Made by a program: the position numbers and the translations under genes
Part shown: positions 36,713-49,600 of the stretch, piece by piece
Layout: the number at the start of each line of letters is the position of its first letter
How positions within the stretch are numbered: position 1 is the stretch's first letter
Assembly (NCBI GenBank): GCA_009760855.2
Contig: WPIO01000147.1
Coordinates: 669,001-733,000 of the forward strand
DNA length: 64,000 nt
Direction: 5' to 3'
Origin: Cristatella mucedo
Taxonomy: Eukaryota; Bryozoa; Phylactolaemata; Cristatellidae
The notes under the pieces: generated by a model
The model's input: only the letters and a program-made list of their open reading frames with translations
Databases searched by the model: none
Told to the model about the DNA's origin: nothing

Positions 36713-38011
36713 AATGGCTTATTCGGTTACCGCAGGCCGACTCCAGCCGAGCAGCGCTTCTGCACGCGTCGATTAGAGGGTACAGGGCGGAGCGGGTGCG
36801 AGGTGGGGACCGCGGCAGCTGCCTTCAGTCGTCTCTTTCTCTCTCTCCCTCTCTCTCTCTCTCGGCGAGCGAGTTGGCGCCGCGCCCGCCGATATCAATT
36901 CTGGCAATTGCAGCCGCTTCGGTGCGACTGCGCGCGCGCGGTCGGCGCCGGGCGCGAGCTCAGAGCCTCGCGATGGCGGCGCGCCGGCTGCTCCCTCCGT
37001 CGAGACGTTGCATTTTCGCGTCCATTCGGGCCGGGCGGCCGAGCGAGCGCGTGGCAGGCTGACGCCGCGCGCCCCGCCCGGGACCGAGCGCGCGGCCCAA
37101 GCGGCAGCTCGTCGCGCAGCCGCGAGCGGACTGGCGCGAGCTCGCGGCGGGTCCGGTTGGGCGGCGTCTGGTCGCCGTCTGCCTCGACCGCCGCGACGCT
37201 CGCTCCGGTCGCCTCGCGGCCGGTAGCGCCGCATCGGCGACTTCAGTTGCCGCCCGCTCGTCGCTGCCTTATGGGTAGCTTCAGGCGCGGCGGCGGCGGC
37301 AGCGGCGGCGGTGGCGGCGGCGGTGGCGGCAGCGGAGTGGCTCTGGGGCGGTGGCGGCGGCGACGGAGCTATCCAGGTGCCGGCGCGGAGCGAGGCAGAA
37401 AAGGGATGCGGCTTGCGCACGCGCGCGCGGTCGGCAACAATGGCTGAGCATTCTCGCGTGCGCCTCCTGTCGGCCGTCGGGCTGCAGCTGCGACGATGAC
37501 AATTGCGCTCGCCGGCAGCGTGCGCTCGCTTGACTGGGCAGCCCTTAAGATGGGAGCGAATTGAATTAGGCGGACCGTTACTACCGACCGAGCAGAATGG
37601 GCGCACTTATGAATGGAGGGCCAGAGCCGCGGCGTCAGCAGTCGAGCGTTGACCAATGGGAGACGCGCTCGTCGATCCGGGTACTGCCATGGTTTATGAA
37701 TGTAATGGGATACTCAGTAGTCCCTCCCTCCCAGAGGGCGACTAGACGTTCATACTCGATCGCTCGACGCAAGTACCTCGACAGCGTTGCGACGGATTGC
37801 GCTGCGACCCCAGTCTGTCGCCGGTGGCTTAGGTAAGGCTGCCTGCCTCACGTCGCGCGCCCTGCGCTGCGACAGCGGGACCGTGCGCGGATGCTCCGCC
37901 CCGCTGCTTCCACCGCTAGGGGGGGGGGCTCCATTCGCCGTTCCGCTAGAGAGCAGCAGCACGCGACCAGCGGCTTTCGCAGGTACCGCCGCAGCCCCGA
38001 CACCGACCTAC

Positions 38012-38017
38012 ATGTAA
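38012..38017 (+). promoter_or_regulatory. Start-stop upstream codon pair (ATGTAA) just before the Ets1/2 start
   Basis: An ATG followed immediately by TAA, three bases before the main ATG and in the same frame. Minimal start-stop elements are known in other genes to hold initiating ribosomes and lower downstream translation. The context here (T at -3) is weak, so the effect may be small. Confidence 0.45.
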
Positions 38018-38020
38018 AGG

Positions 38021-38131
38021 ATGGAAATCGAATTCTATGGTGACTACGGCGTAGATAACTCCGACTTTTACCCGACCATGGCGAAAAGAAGTCCCGGACA
38101 GCTCGCCGGGCAGCCGATGCCATTTCAGCAG
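38021..38131 (+). CDS. Ets1/2: Ets1/2 coding exon 1 (residues 1-37)
   Basis: Chosen start: the ATG at 38021 has A at -3 and G at +4, and an in-frame TAA lies only six bases upstream, so translation cannot begin earlier in this exon. The exon encodes an acidic, aromatic N-terminus beginning [18 protein letters not shown] and ends CAGCAG|gtacgc, a good donor, leaving a phase 0 intron. I do not recognise a domain here; N-termini of Ets1/2 proteins are poorly conserved. The link to exon 2 rests on phase and splice signals rather than homology. Confidence 0.72.
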
Positions 38132-40922
38132 GTACGCTCTTCCCTGCCCCGCGTCCCAGCCCCTCTACACGCTCGCTTCGCTCACGGCCTCCAAAGGCTT
38201 CCAACCCGCCAGCGCGCGCCCGCCGCCTCCCGCGCTTCCCGGTCCCGAACCTGCTCGCTTGGCGGCAGCGCGTGCTGGCGGTAGGCGCAGCGAAACCTCA
38301 GCCCGGCCGCAGTCGACGGTCGCGTGCGACGGGATCCTCTCTCGCTGGGGCTTCATTCAGTGGGCTATTTCCCGCCTCCCCACCCATTCACGTAGCCCCA
38401 GTCTGGGCAGTCAGCGGTACATCGGTTCGAGGCTGACAGAAGCCCGTCCGTCGAAGGTAGCTAACGACGCAGGCACGGACGGACATCGGTCGTCCTAGCG
38501 CAGCAGCGTAAGCTCTACGGAATATGGTGAGTGATAGGCTGGCCGAGCCTGGCGAGTCGTCCAGTAACCCGCTGCTGTGCTAAGTGCCCCGGCTACTGCT
38601 GCATTACTACTTTAGTTCGGTGGGTGCACGATGAGGGAGCTTTACTTCGGCGCTCTACGCCCAGCTGTAATCGCTGGGCCAAAATGACCCCCCCCCACCA
38701 CCGCGACTGTCGAGGGAACCGGGCGGCGGCGAGCGCCGACGGCGTTGGACGCCTTCGAGGCTGGAGCAGACGACTTGGGGTTGGAGAGAGGGAGGCGCTC
38801 CCCGGCTAACGTATGCAGCTTGCGAAATGATCCGCTAGGCTAGCTCGCTCGCGCATGCAAATGCAAACGACGGCCACCCCTCTACCCGAGATCGGCGATG
38901 AGATGCGATATGGTGACGACATGTCGTGCCCCCCTCACGCAGTGCCCCCGACTCCGCCGCGTGCTCTGCTCGCAGCGTCAAGGTGGCCGTGCCTCCGCCG
39001 ATGCACTCGACCGCCGCATCTCTTACAGTACTACGACGACGGCGCCGTGCAGCGCCTGGTCGCCTCTCGCTCAGACGAAGAGGACGCCAAGGTGCCGTCA
39101 GCCAGCTTCGACATGGCAGACCAGCCGGGAGCAGGTAACGCTTGCCCCCCCCCATCTGACGCAACCCAGGCCCTGATAGTTCTTCTCGGCTGTCTGCACA
39201 GCCTCCGTGCGAGAGTGGTGCCGCGATGGCGATGCTCTCAAAGGATCTCGGCGGTGGCAGCAGCAGCAGTGTCTTGAGGTCGAGGTAGCGCCTGCAAATT
39301 CCTATTTATTAATGCCATCTCTATTTGCATGCCACCCCCTGGATAGGAGCATTAGCTGTAGCGACGAGACCACGAAGCTGTTTGCCTGCTGCCTCAAAGA
39401 TGACTCCCAAAAGAGAGCCGTTGCTAGCTAGCCATTGCAAGGCAGTACTCTGACGGGCACACTGTTGTCAGTCTCACGCTCGAGTTGCCTATCTCGTGCC
39501 AAGGAGCAGCAGTGGGGCGTCAAAGCGCTCATGTCTCGCGGGTCAGCCCTGACTCGAGCGATGTGCTCCCTCCTACCCCCCCATCCGATCGAAAAGTTAC
39601 CACCTCGAACCGATCGTGTCATCGCCTTCAACCGTGCTGCCTTTCAGCTAGTTGCTATCTCTGCTCCCAGATTGGTTTTTCGGCAACAAGAACTAGCTTC
39701 ACCCACACTTTCCTTAAATATCAACCGTGCAAGCTCCGGCCTGAAAACCTGCAGAAGCAGTTTCGGCTGGTGCAGCACCGGCTGCAGCAACCGCCCACCC
39801 GGCAGCATCTGCTCCTCCTGGTCGCTAGCGGTCGACTTCTGGACAGAACTTGTAACATCGACTAACCCGGCACTTCAGCACGAGTTCTCCCCCCCCCCAT
39901 TGATTCCCGTGTAAAGTGGATGTGCACTCGGCGATCCGCTGTCAGCCCTGGCCAGAAATTAATGTGCTTTTGTGCCAGCGCACAGCAGGAGCTGGTCCTT
40001 TTGTGACAGCCCATTCGTCACAGGATTTCCTATCCTGCTCACCCTTGAGCCTGTGCGGCTGCTCGGCCCGGTGAGGGCGGCCCTGTGTTTTACTGCCTGC
40101 CTACCTGCTTGCTACTCACTCCCCAGCAGCCGGAGGCCTTCCTTCGGCTCTAGCTGGACCTAATCCCACTCCCCAGCCACCTCCCCCTCCCTCACTCGCG
40201 GACATGAGCTGCCTGACTGGTCATAAGCAGGGGATGCCCAGAGTAGACTGGCTGCCCCCACCTGCCCCGTTATTCTCGACGTCCTGCAAACTGCCAAGCC
40301 AGCACGGTATATCGAATGACCTCTCACGGTATCCGGGGCTGCCTCACAGGATGATGTAGTAATCCTCATGCAGTTCCTACTCGGTAGTAAGCTAATCGTA
40401 TGGGAAGCAGGCAGAAGCCACTGTCAATAACGCTGCAAGCTCTCTCTGAAAGAGGCCGGCCTCTAATTGTCTTCTGCTTCTTAATAAAATGACCGAGATA
40501 GGTGAAGATAGCCTATCCTTTTCAGCTATCGCTCATTAGCAATGCCTTTATCGGCACACGGTCTGGATGCTAGAACCTTCTTTTCGAGTTATCGGAGCTG
40601 CACCTCCCCCACCCCACCGTGTGCTGCAGCCCAAGTTTTGACTTGACGTCGACGCTGGGCAGGAGAGCTGGCTGGCATTTGCAGCCTGCACTCCTGCTTT
40701 GTTGACGAAGGCTGGCTGGCCTCCAACTTTGCCATATTTTAGGCAATGAGTAAAACTGCTACCGAAGCACGAACCCTGCAGCATACACGGCTGATAATTG
40801 AATGGATTGACCGAGTGCCAGCCTATCGGACTGAAAGACCGATCGGGAGGCAGCGGCTGGAAGCAGTGAATTTTCGAGGAAGCAGGACTAGTGTACATAC
40901 AGGGGAAACCTAAAGGGATTCT

Positions 40923-40979
<57 letters not shown>

Positions 40980-42260
40980 CGGAAGAGGATTGTTACTCTG
41001 AAAGCTGCTTTACGAACCCGTATCTGTGTGTTTGCTAAACTTGGTGGCCCGAGCCTGGCTGGGTTCGGGCCACCAAGTTTAGAAGTTCAGAAGCTCTCTC
41101 TCTCTCTCCAGATTCCTGGAGAGAGCTTCCTTCCTTCTGCAGGCAAGTGCTGTACCCGCACTGGTCGCCACCGACGATCCTCGGCATTCTGTTTTTTTTT
41201 CGAGGAGTAGTTTTATATTTCCAGGGCTTCACTGTGACCGGCAATCAGAGTAGAGCATACTCACCTGTCAGTTCAGTGTCCTGCCATTTCCCGAGACTGC
41301 ATGACTGTGTGGGGGGTTGGGGGGGAGGAGGAGAAGGACAGACTCGACCCACACCTGCAGTCGTTTGAAGTGATTTCGTAAGACGCGATAGCACCTGTTC
41401 CACATTGCTGTCCTTTAATCGGTTCCGGTGTTCTTGGACTGCCTAGCCGACCCAGCGTTAGTTAGCTGGGGTGTAATGTTGTTAAAAACTTACCAGCCCT
41501 AGGCCTGGCCTACTGCTGGTGCCAGCGGCCTCGTCTTAGCATCATGCCGCCAAACCCTGTCGTTCGGCTTGCCATTTCCGGCATGATGCCGATGCAGCTA
41601 TCCACGTAAGAACATTCAAGTGACAGTCGGTGACGATCTGCTTTGTTAGTATCGCCAGACCCGAGCCCATGTGGAGTTGCATTGGCTTGGACCGCCCTGG
41701 CAGCCGATTGGTAATTGGACGGCCACTGTGCTGCAATAAAACCACCGACAGCTGGCCTGGGTTAAGATTTCTTTTATTTCTAGGCCTTGCATTTAATAGT
41801 AACCGGGGCTGCCGTAGTCGCCAAGCAGACCTAGCACGTCCGCGGTTGGCGCCGCGGTTGTGAAGCAGATGGCTGCTGCAGCCAAGCTTGAGAATTGCAG
41901 CTACTCTCTCGACCTCGGTGGCAGCTGCATCTGGCATCTGCAGGATTGCCTTAGCAATACACGATATGTGAAGGAGCGGTGGCCGAGCAGCTGAACGGTT
42001 GCATCAGCAATAGTGCCATGCCAACTCAACCGTTTCGGCAGACAAAACCAGCACTTACCTTTTTCGGGCTCCCATGCTTACGACGAGCTTCGCCCCATTT
42101 TTGACAGGTACAGATCGCTGCACGTGCTTTGCGATCGATTCAATGAGCCTGCCAGAGTGGGTGTATAGGCAGGTTTCCCCCTTATTATTTCACATTCATC
42201 CTTTCATCAGGCAGAGGTCGATAAAAGTAAGGAGGACAGGCCTTGGCTAGTTACTAATCG

Positions 42261-42332
<72 letters not shown>

Positions 42333-43271
42333 TACTTAGCTTCTTCGGTGTACCCGAGTTGGCTGGTGCCGGAGGCATCCATCTGCTCAGATCTGATCTC
42401 TCCATCTGATCATCTATCTGCTCAGAGCTTCCGTTCTTCTAAACTGTGATTCACCAGCCTCATTAGTATAGCGACACAAGAGCCTTAACGGCTATCACCA
42501 AGCTTGCAGTTGGCATTAAAGGATCGCATACCACAGTATTCCAACCAGTGGCCTTGTGAAGAGCAAGCAAGCACCTTGCCTCCTCCGGACATTCACGCAT
42601 GTAATGCCAAGTGATCGGTCATTTTCGACTCTTGAGGCTTTCGCGATCACGTGACTGGCGACCAAACCCCCAGGCTACTGTCGAGGTAGCTTATCCCCCT
42701 CCCCCAGGTAGCATGGCACGTGCTTCGCGTACCTATGAAACTCCACGGCCCGGAGCAGTCGCAGCCGGTCCGGTATGTGGTGGTCGTCCGTCGTCCTTGC
42801 TCAGTATGTGGTGTTGGGAAAAACCGGCCACCCACTGACAGGTACGTCGGCTAGCCAGGATACAGGGTGCAGAGAGGGCCGGCCATGACTCCCGGGTGGC
42901 CTAGGCTGAGGTGGACATGAGATGCCGGTTGCCGTTGCCGAGCCTGACCTCTGTCGCCGTTCGGCACATGGCTCGACCGACCGCATGGGGTAGATCGTGG
43001 CTGTTGTTTTTGGCACCTGCCAGCTGGAAGCTTCGGGTCAGCTCCTGCTGCTGGAGTACTGTAGGCAAACACTGCCCCCTTTGTCAGCAGGCGAATGCGA
43101 TTCGCAGACGATGTTATTGGCAAGTCTAAGATTTGGCAAGCAAATCCTCAAGGAGCCGGCTTCGGCCTCTAAGCCAGCCTGCCAGCGATGACCTAGACCT
43201 ACAAGCCAGCAGTGAACGTCCTTACTGCATGCCCAGCTCTTCTGGTTGAATCGATGAGAGTAGCAGCACAG

Positions 43272-43364
<93 letters not shown>

Positions 43365-46295
43365 GGGAAATTATTAACGCATGTTTGGCCACGACCGTGG
43401 CCCAACAATATGTGATATGATGTGCTGCATAAATCTGTGGGAAAACGGACATTTGCCTGCAAGGTCTGCGGTCTTGCTGCTTGCATCGAAATAATTTTTT
43501 AGAAAAAAGACAAAGTTTAAATTGATAATATCAAATACGGAGTGATGGGAGACTTCTACCGTGGAGCTGAACTCCAATAGATTTTTGTCTTGAAGAGGGA
43601 ACCATCCTTCAGCGATCCAGCATCGCTGGCACAATCAATATTCCTATGCATTGGGCCATCGCGACTGCTCTATTTGGGTGCTCAGCACTGGGCTATACTG
43701 GGCATTGGCATCAAATTACACTTGCACTCATTTCAAATCCCAGTGTACTTGGTGACCTCATGTGTATTTTCATAATTCCACTAAAACGCCTGCTTAGGCG
43801 CATTTAGTCACCACAGCCGGGCGATATTCGTTTGTCTCGTGACATGTGACCGAACACTGAAGCCATATTCTAGCTCTTTTAATCTGCCCTTCTTCAACTA
43901 GGATGCTTGTACTTGGTCTTGCTGCAGACAGCCGATTTCCCGATGCTACCTTGAATTGGTCTAGTCATTTGCACATGTGACAAACAACCAAACTCGAATT
44001 CTCGTGAGCACTTCCGGAGTACTGGGGGGGGGGTGGTGGGGGGACAAAGGTCGGTTAACCATATTCACTGCCAGCACTCTGGAAAGTGCTATTGTGCTCA
44101 CTTCCCTCAAGTCTCTTTTAGTTGTGCGATCGAGTGACTTCACTGGCTTGTGCGCTGACAACCCCTCCTGGGCTTCCGGGATTGTGCGGCCATGTCCTTA
44201 GCCCATCCCCCACTCTTCTGCTGCCCTCTCGGCTGCAGCCTTTGGTGGCCCATCGATCAGCACGTTTGTCGGCTTCCAGGCCAAGCCACCGTCCCCTTCC
44301 CCGACAGTGCTGCGCCCGGAGGCTGCAAGCTGGAGCCAGCCGTCAGACTCGGCTTGACACTGCGGACACCCAGGGAAAAAATCCTAATCTTGTTAGAGCG
44401 TCGCTGCCACCGTCCCGCATGGTACTCGGACGCAGCAAGCCTGACAACACTGCTCGGTCGCATCCCTGCCTTATCTCTTCACACCAGGCGCATCCCTCGT
44501 CGGCTCTGCTCTGCTCTGCTCTGCTCGGCTCTGCTCTGCTCTGCTCGGCTCTGCTCGGCTCGGCTCGGCTCGGCTCGGCTCGGCTCGGCTCGGCTCGGCT
44601 CTGCTCGGCTCTGCTCGGCTCTGCTCGGCTCTGCTCGGCTCTGCTCGGCTTGGCTCTGCTCGGCTCGGCTCTGCTCGGCTCTGCTCGGCTCTGCTCGGCT
44701 CTGCTCGGCTCTGCTCGGCTCTGCTCGGCTCGGCTCTGCTCGGCTCTGCTCTGCTCTGCTCGGCTCGGCTCGGCTCGGCTCGGCTCGGCTCGGCTCGGCT
44801 CGGCTCGGCTCGGCTCGGCTCGGCTGGCGGCAGTCGCTGCTGCTGCTGCTACTGCTGCTGCTCTTCTACCACCTCTTCATCTTCATTCTTCTTCCTCTTC
44901 ATCTGCTCGCCTGCTGCTGTCGCTGTCTCGAGAGCTGGGCCCGGCTGCTTGCCTAATCTCTACTTTGCCACAACCAACTACTGGGTGGGACTGCTTGCTA
45001 CGTGAGCAACTGGAGAGGGTCGTCCAGACGCCATGCTGCCGCCGCTGCTGCCGCTGCCGTAGTGGCTCGCACTTTAGCCTGTCTCTTTTTCTGTTACTGC
45101 TGCTGCTTTGCTTGTTAACTGGTCCGGACATCATCCCTCTGCTGCTGCTGTTGCTGCTGCCGCTGATGTGCTGCTGCCTTGCTCTGATGCTTTTGCTGCT
45201 GTTGCTGCTGCTGTTGTTGCTGCTGCTGCTGCTGTTGTAAGTGCTGCTGCTTTCAGATCTGCTGCAGCTGCACACATACAATCGCTTGCTGCAGTTGCTG
45301 CGATGGCCAGGGCTTCAGGTGGACAGAGTTCTTTGGTTTTCTGGTCCTGCCAAAGCAGCAGCGGCCTCCTGACAGCACGCTGCTGCTTGGCTAATGGTGG
45401 CCTGTCTGTCACAGCCAGCGATTTGGCCGTTGCAGCGTGCGCATCCGCCTAGCAAGGCCGACCACTCAGGCGCTGACACTGTTTGCACAGAGCGGCCGAG
45501 CATCCCCTTTGGTGGGCCTGGGGCCCCCTTGTTTGCACAGGCCTCGCTACATGCACGGGCAATGTGTACTTTTTCTACGCCATTTCGTTAGCTGCCGACA
45601 CACACGCAGCACTGCTGCTGCTGCATGAGCGCTCGACAGGAACAATTACGCATCCTTTTTGGAGCGCTCACGGCTAGCTGTGCTTCCACGGTGGGTCGGA
45701 GGGGCAGAGCCGACGGCCTGGCGAGCACACACAGAGACTGTGTCAGATGCCTGAATGCTCGGCAAATACGGGCCGTTGTTAGCTGATTAGCCGGACAAGG
45801 CAGCTGTTTGCACTTGGCTGCTGGCTGGGGCCCCTGCGAGAAGCTATATACTGTCATTCACAGAGGACTTGGCTTTGGCTAAACAAATCGGCCGTGGTCA
45901 TTCATGAAACCCGTGGACCCGGCTGGCTCCGGCTGTAATTGAGTGGTTTCTCTCTGACAAGCTCGCATGAATGAGCCTGCCTGCTCAGCTCACCAGAGAG
46001 CCTGTGCCCCATGCAGTCGAGTCAGTTTGGCCCGATAATACCACCTGGCGGCGGCTGCGGCTGCAGCATTAGACCAGCTTCGGGTCGCACGCAGCCAGCC
46101 TGTGCCTTTGCCATAGCTGGCAATCCGGCCATGCAGCCAACAGATGGCTGCTGGCTTTACAGCATCAGTGGCAGCGTCCTTACGCTTTGTGGGGACCAAG
46201 GTCAAGCATCTGGCCTGCAGCAGCAGCACAGGAGCAGCCAGGAGCCCTCTTAAGCCACCATCCTGCTACATTACAGGCAGTTCAATGTGCAGTTC

Positions 46296-46347
<52 letters not shown>

Positions 46348-46517
46348 AGGGAGAGGGAGAGGGAGAGGGGAGAGGGGGGGGGGAGGGAGGGGGAGGGAGA
46401 GGGAGAGAGAGGGGGAGAGAGAGAGAGGGAGAGGGAGAGGGAGAGGGAGAGAGAGAGGGAGAGAGAGAGAGGGAGAGAGAGAGAGGGAGAGAGAGAGAGG
46501 AGAGAGGGGGAGAGAGA

Positions 46518-46595
<78 letters not shown>

Positions 46596-46603
46596 GGAGA
46601 GAG

Positions 46604-46691
<88 letters not shown>

Positions 46692-49600
46692 TTGTTAGTG
46701 CAGTTAATGCCCAGGAGCATGCCACAGCAGCTAGCTCTGGTTGTGTGGATCTCGGTAAAAAAACACCTCTCCACTGAGAACGCTCACCTCAGCTCACCCC
46801 CGGGTGCCATCGCTGCCGCTCGGCATGCTGTGAGTGTGCCCCGACAGCGACTTGGCTATCGATGGGCATGCAGCCTGTCTCACACAGCAGCGACACCTCG
46901 GTCCTATTGGCCCAGGTGTCAGGCGGCTGACCGTGAGGCAATCTTGTTATAGGCTGGCGGCCCGGCCTAAGTTAATGTGCCTGCTGCCATATACGTAGGC
47001 TTTGTCCCCTCCTCCTGCTCCTGCCACTGGTAGTTGCGCACAGTAGTCACCTCCTAGTCACCGTTGCTGGCTGGCTCTTGTCGCACTGTGTCGCATTCGA
47101 GTGGGCATCTCAGGACGAAGCTTGCCTGCGCGCGGTCCGTGCACACTGGCAAGGGCGCTCGGCACTTGCCGACCGAGGCCAGTGGAGCTGAGGTCCGAAC
47201 AGTCTCTGTCCAGTCTGCAGCTGCAGCACTGGCTCACGCAGGTCAGGCCATTGACAAGCAGGAGGTAAGCTACGGTTCCAGTGGCGATCGGACGCAAGGG
47301 TTGCCAGAAAGCATTGTGCAGCTGCTGAATCCACATCCACCCTGCGATTTTGGGAACTGGGCTGTCCGAACAAGCTCTAAGGAGGGCTTCTCTCTGTTTC
47401 GGCTGTCGCACGGCTAATTTATGGAGACTGCTGGCTCGGCTGGCCTGAGGCCTGAGCTGGCCGAGTTTGTTTAGCTGCATTTTTCCTTTTAATGGGGTTC
47501 GAATGATGGATGAAGTGTTTTTCTTGCTTGCCCACAAAACGGCTGCTTGTCGGAGCTGGTGAAGCCGTGTGGTGTGTGGAGGGTGGCCAAACCCACCTTG
47601 TTAAGCAGCAGTAGCACTGCTGCTGCTGGTCAGTTTGGGTACCTGCTAGCATGCCCTGCTGCTGCATGCCCGCTCCACTGCTCTCACGTGCAGGCACTAG
47701 AATTAGCCTCGAAAAATGTGCTGCCTCGCCGTATCGACACGTTACAATGCTTTACAAAAAGCGCTCTCCTGTATGCGAACGTGGGTGTCACTTTGGCAGC
47801 ACGAGCTGTGCACAGCCGATATGGCTTACGGGGCAGGCCAGCATTCCGTGGCAAGGAGAGGTCACGGTCATTCAGGCGAGAGCAGAAAGCGCTGGATCCC
47901 GATATCCCGCTCTCCCGAGTTGCAGCGCAGCTCCCCTCTCTCCCGAGTTGCAGCGCAGCTCCCCTCTCTCCCGAGTTGCAGCGCAGCTCCCCTCTCTCCC
48001 GAGTTGCAGCGCAGCTCCCCTCTCTCCCGAGTTGCAGCGCAGCTCCCTCCTCTCCCGAGTGTGAGTTGCAGCGCAGCCTCCCCTCTCTCCCGAGTTGCAG
48101 CGCAGCTCCCCCCTCTCTCCCGAGTTGCAGCGCAGCTCCCCAGCTCCCCTCTCTCCCCGAGTTGCAAGCGCAGCTCCCCTCTCTCCCGAGTTGCAGCGCA
48201 GCTCCCCTCTCTCCCGAGTTGCAGCGCAGCTCCCCTCTCTCCCGAGTTGCAGCGCAGCTCCCCTCTCTCCCGAGTTGCAGCGCAGCTCCCCTCTCTCCCG
48301 AGTTGCAGCGCAGCTCTCTGACTGCACAACACAAGCAGCTTCTTGAGCAGAAAAGCCTATCTAGCTGTAGCTAGGCTGCAAGCATTTGCACACCGTCGTC
48401 TCTGCCTAAAATCAGAGGGGTGCAGAAGGCCGGCGCTCCTTGATTCTTTCTGCCATACTCTTGCACAGCTACTATGGAAGCTTGGTGAAACATGCCTACG
48501 TGGCTGAGCCTGTGCCACCCGGCGGTGCCGTCGCCGGTAGCAGGGCAGCCTAAGCAGCAGGCTGCCCTGCGTAAGCGTTGCTTTAAGCTTGCAGATAGAT
48601 CCCCAAGACGTTCAGTCGAAGCTGCCCGCATAACACAGCAGCTGTGCGGTGGGTGTTGTAGAGTCCAGTGCGCATCTGCCGGTGGCTGCCGCCGCAGCTG
48701 CTGCAGCGGCAGCAGCCGCCGTGGCCAGCAGCCTACTGCCACTAACACCTGCCTCCGATCAGAAGATGTTCGAGTCTTTCGTGAACATAATGCATTCCAG
48801 CAAGTCCAGCTTCATCTCGTTCACGCAGCTGTGTGCCATACCTCAAGGTAAGGCACAGAGTGCCCCGGCGAGCGCCGCTTCTGCCCGTGCTACCTCCGCC
48901 GCTACGGCAGCTTCACTCTGCCGTGTCCACCACCGTGCTATGCATCCTGTACCAAGCTGTGATAGCTCCCCGATAGCCGCTGTGCTGTGACTCGGAGGCA
49001 GCGCAGCACACTGCCGTGCCGCCATTACATTCCGAGCTGCCGCAGGCCGTGCATCCAGGCACTTTCAATGAGCGCCCGATGCGTGAGCTGCTGCTGCAGC
49101 GATGCACTTCTAAAATGTCTGTTGCTGAGGTGTGGGTGAAGGGCAAGACACGTCGAGTGTCGGCTCCCCCCCCTCCCCCAGACACAATACTCCCTCACTC
49201 AGCAGCCAGCGCTCCTGGGTGAGCTACTACCCTGCCGAACAGTGCCAAGGATTTTCTGCATGACTTGAACCCACGACCCGGGTCGTGACACACGAGTACA
49301 GTTTCGCTAATGCAAGTCCGTCCGTACGTCCGTCTGTCGTGCTTGTCCTGCCGTGCATCGAGGGCTGGTACATTTCGCCTCAGATCCCGAGCTGTGGACG
49401 CAGCGGCACGTCTACGAGTGGCTTCGCTGGGTGCTCCGCGAGTTCAACATGGAGGGCCAGGTGTCGCTCGATACCTATGCACGCTACACGGGCCGAGAGC
49501 TGATCAAGATGGGAAAGAAATGCTTCTGCGAACTGTCGCCGCCCAACTTCGCGTGCGACATAATCTGGGAGCACCTGATCATGCTTAAGTCCGGTGCGTG

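Larger units (their letters stand above)
39135..48661 (+). other. Ets1/2 intron 2 (about 9.5 kb)
   Basis: The longest intron. It holds GA microsatellites (40927, 42264, 43274, 46299), a degenerate SINE (42449), a near-perfect hairpin (41037), the CGGCT/CTGCT pentamer array (44500), CTG-rich DNA (44836-45300) and a 28-bp minisatellite (47909). Otherwise I see no gene. An unrecognised small exon cannot be excluded. Confidence 0.55.

Noticed and set aside
44122-45240. 372-codon open frame rich in Ala, Leu, Ser
   Set aside because: Translation of the pentanucleotide and CTG arrays inside Ets intron 2.
46144-46952. Open frames of Arg/Glu/Gly and Ser/Leu/Pro repeats
   Set aside because: Purine tract artefacts.
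47547-48374. Several overlapping open frames with 28-residue repeats on both strands
   Set aside because: Artefact of the 28-bp minisatellite, which is open in multiple frames.
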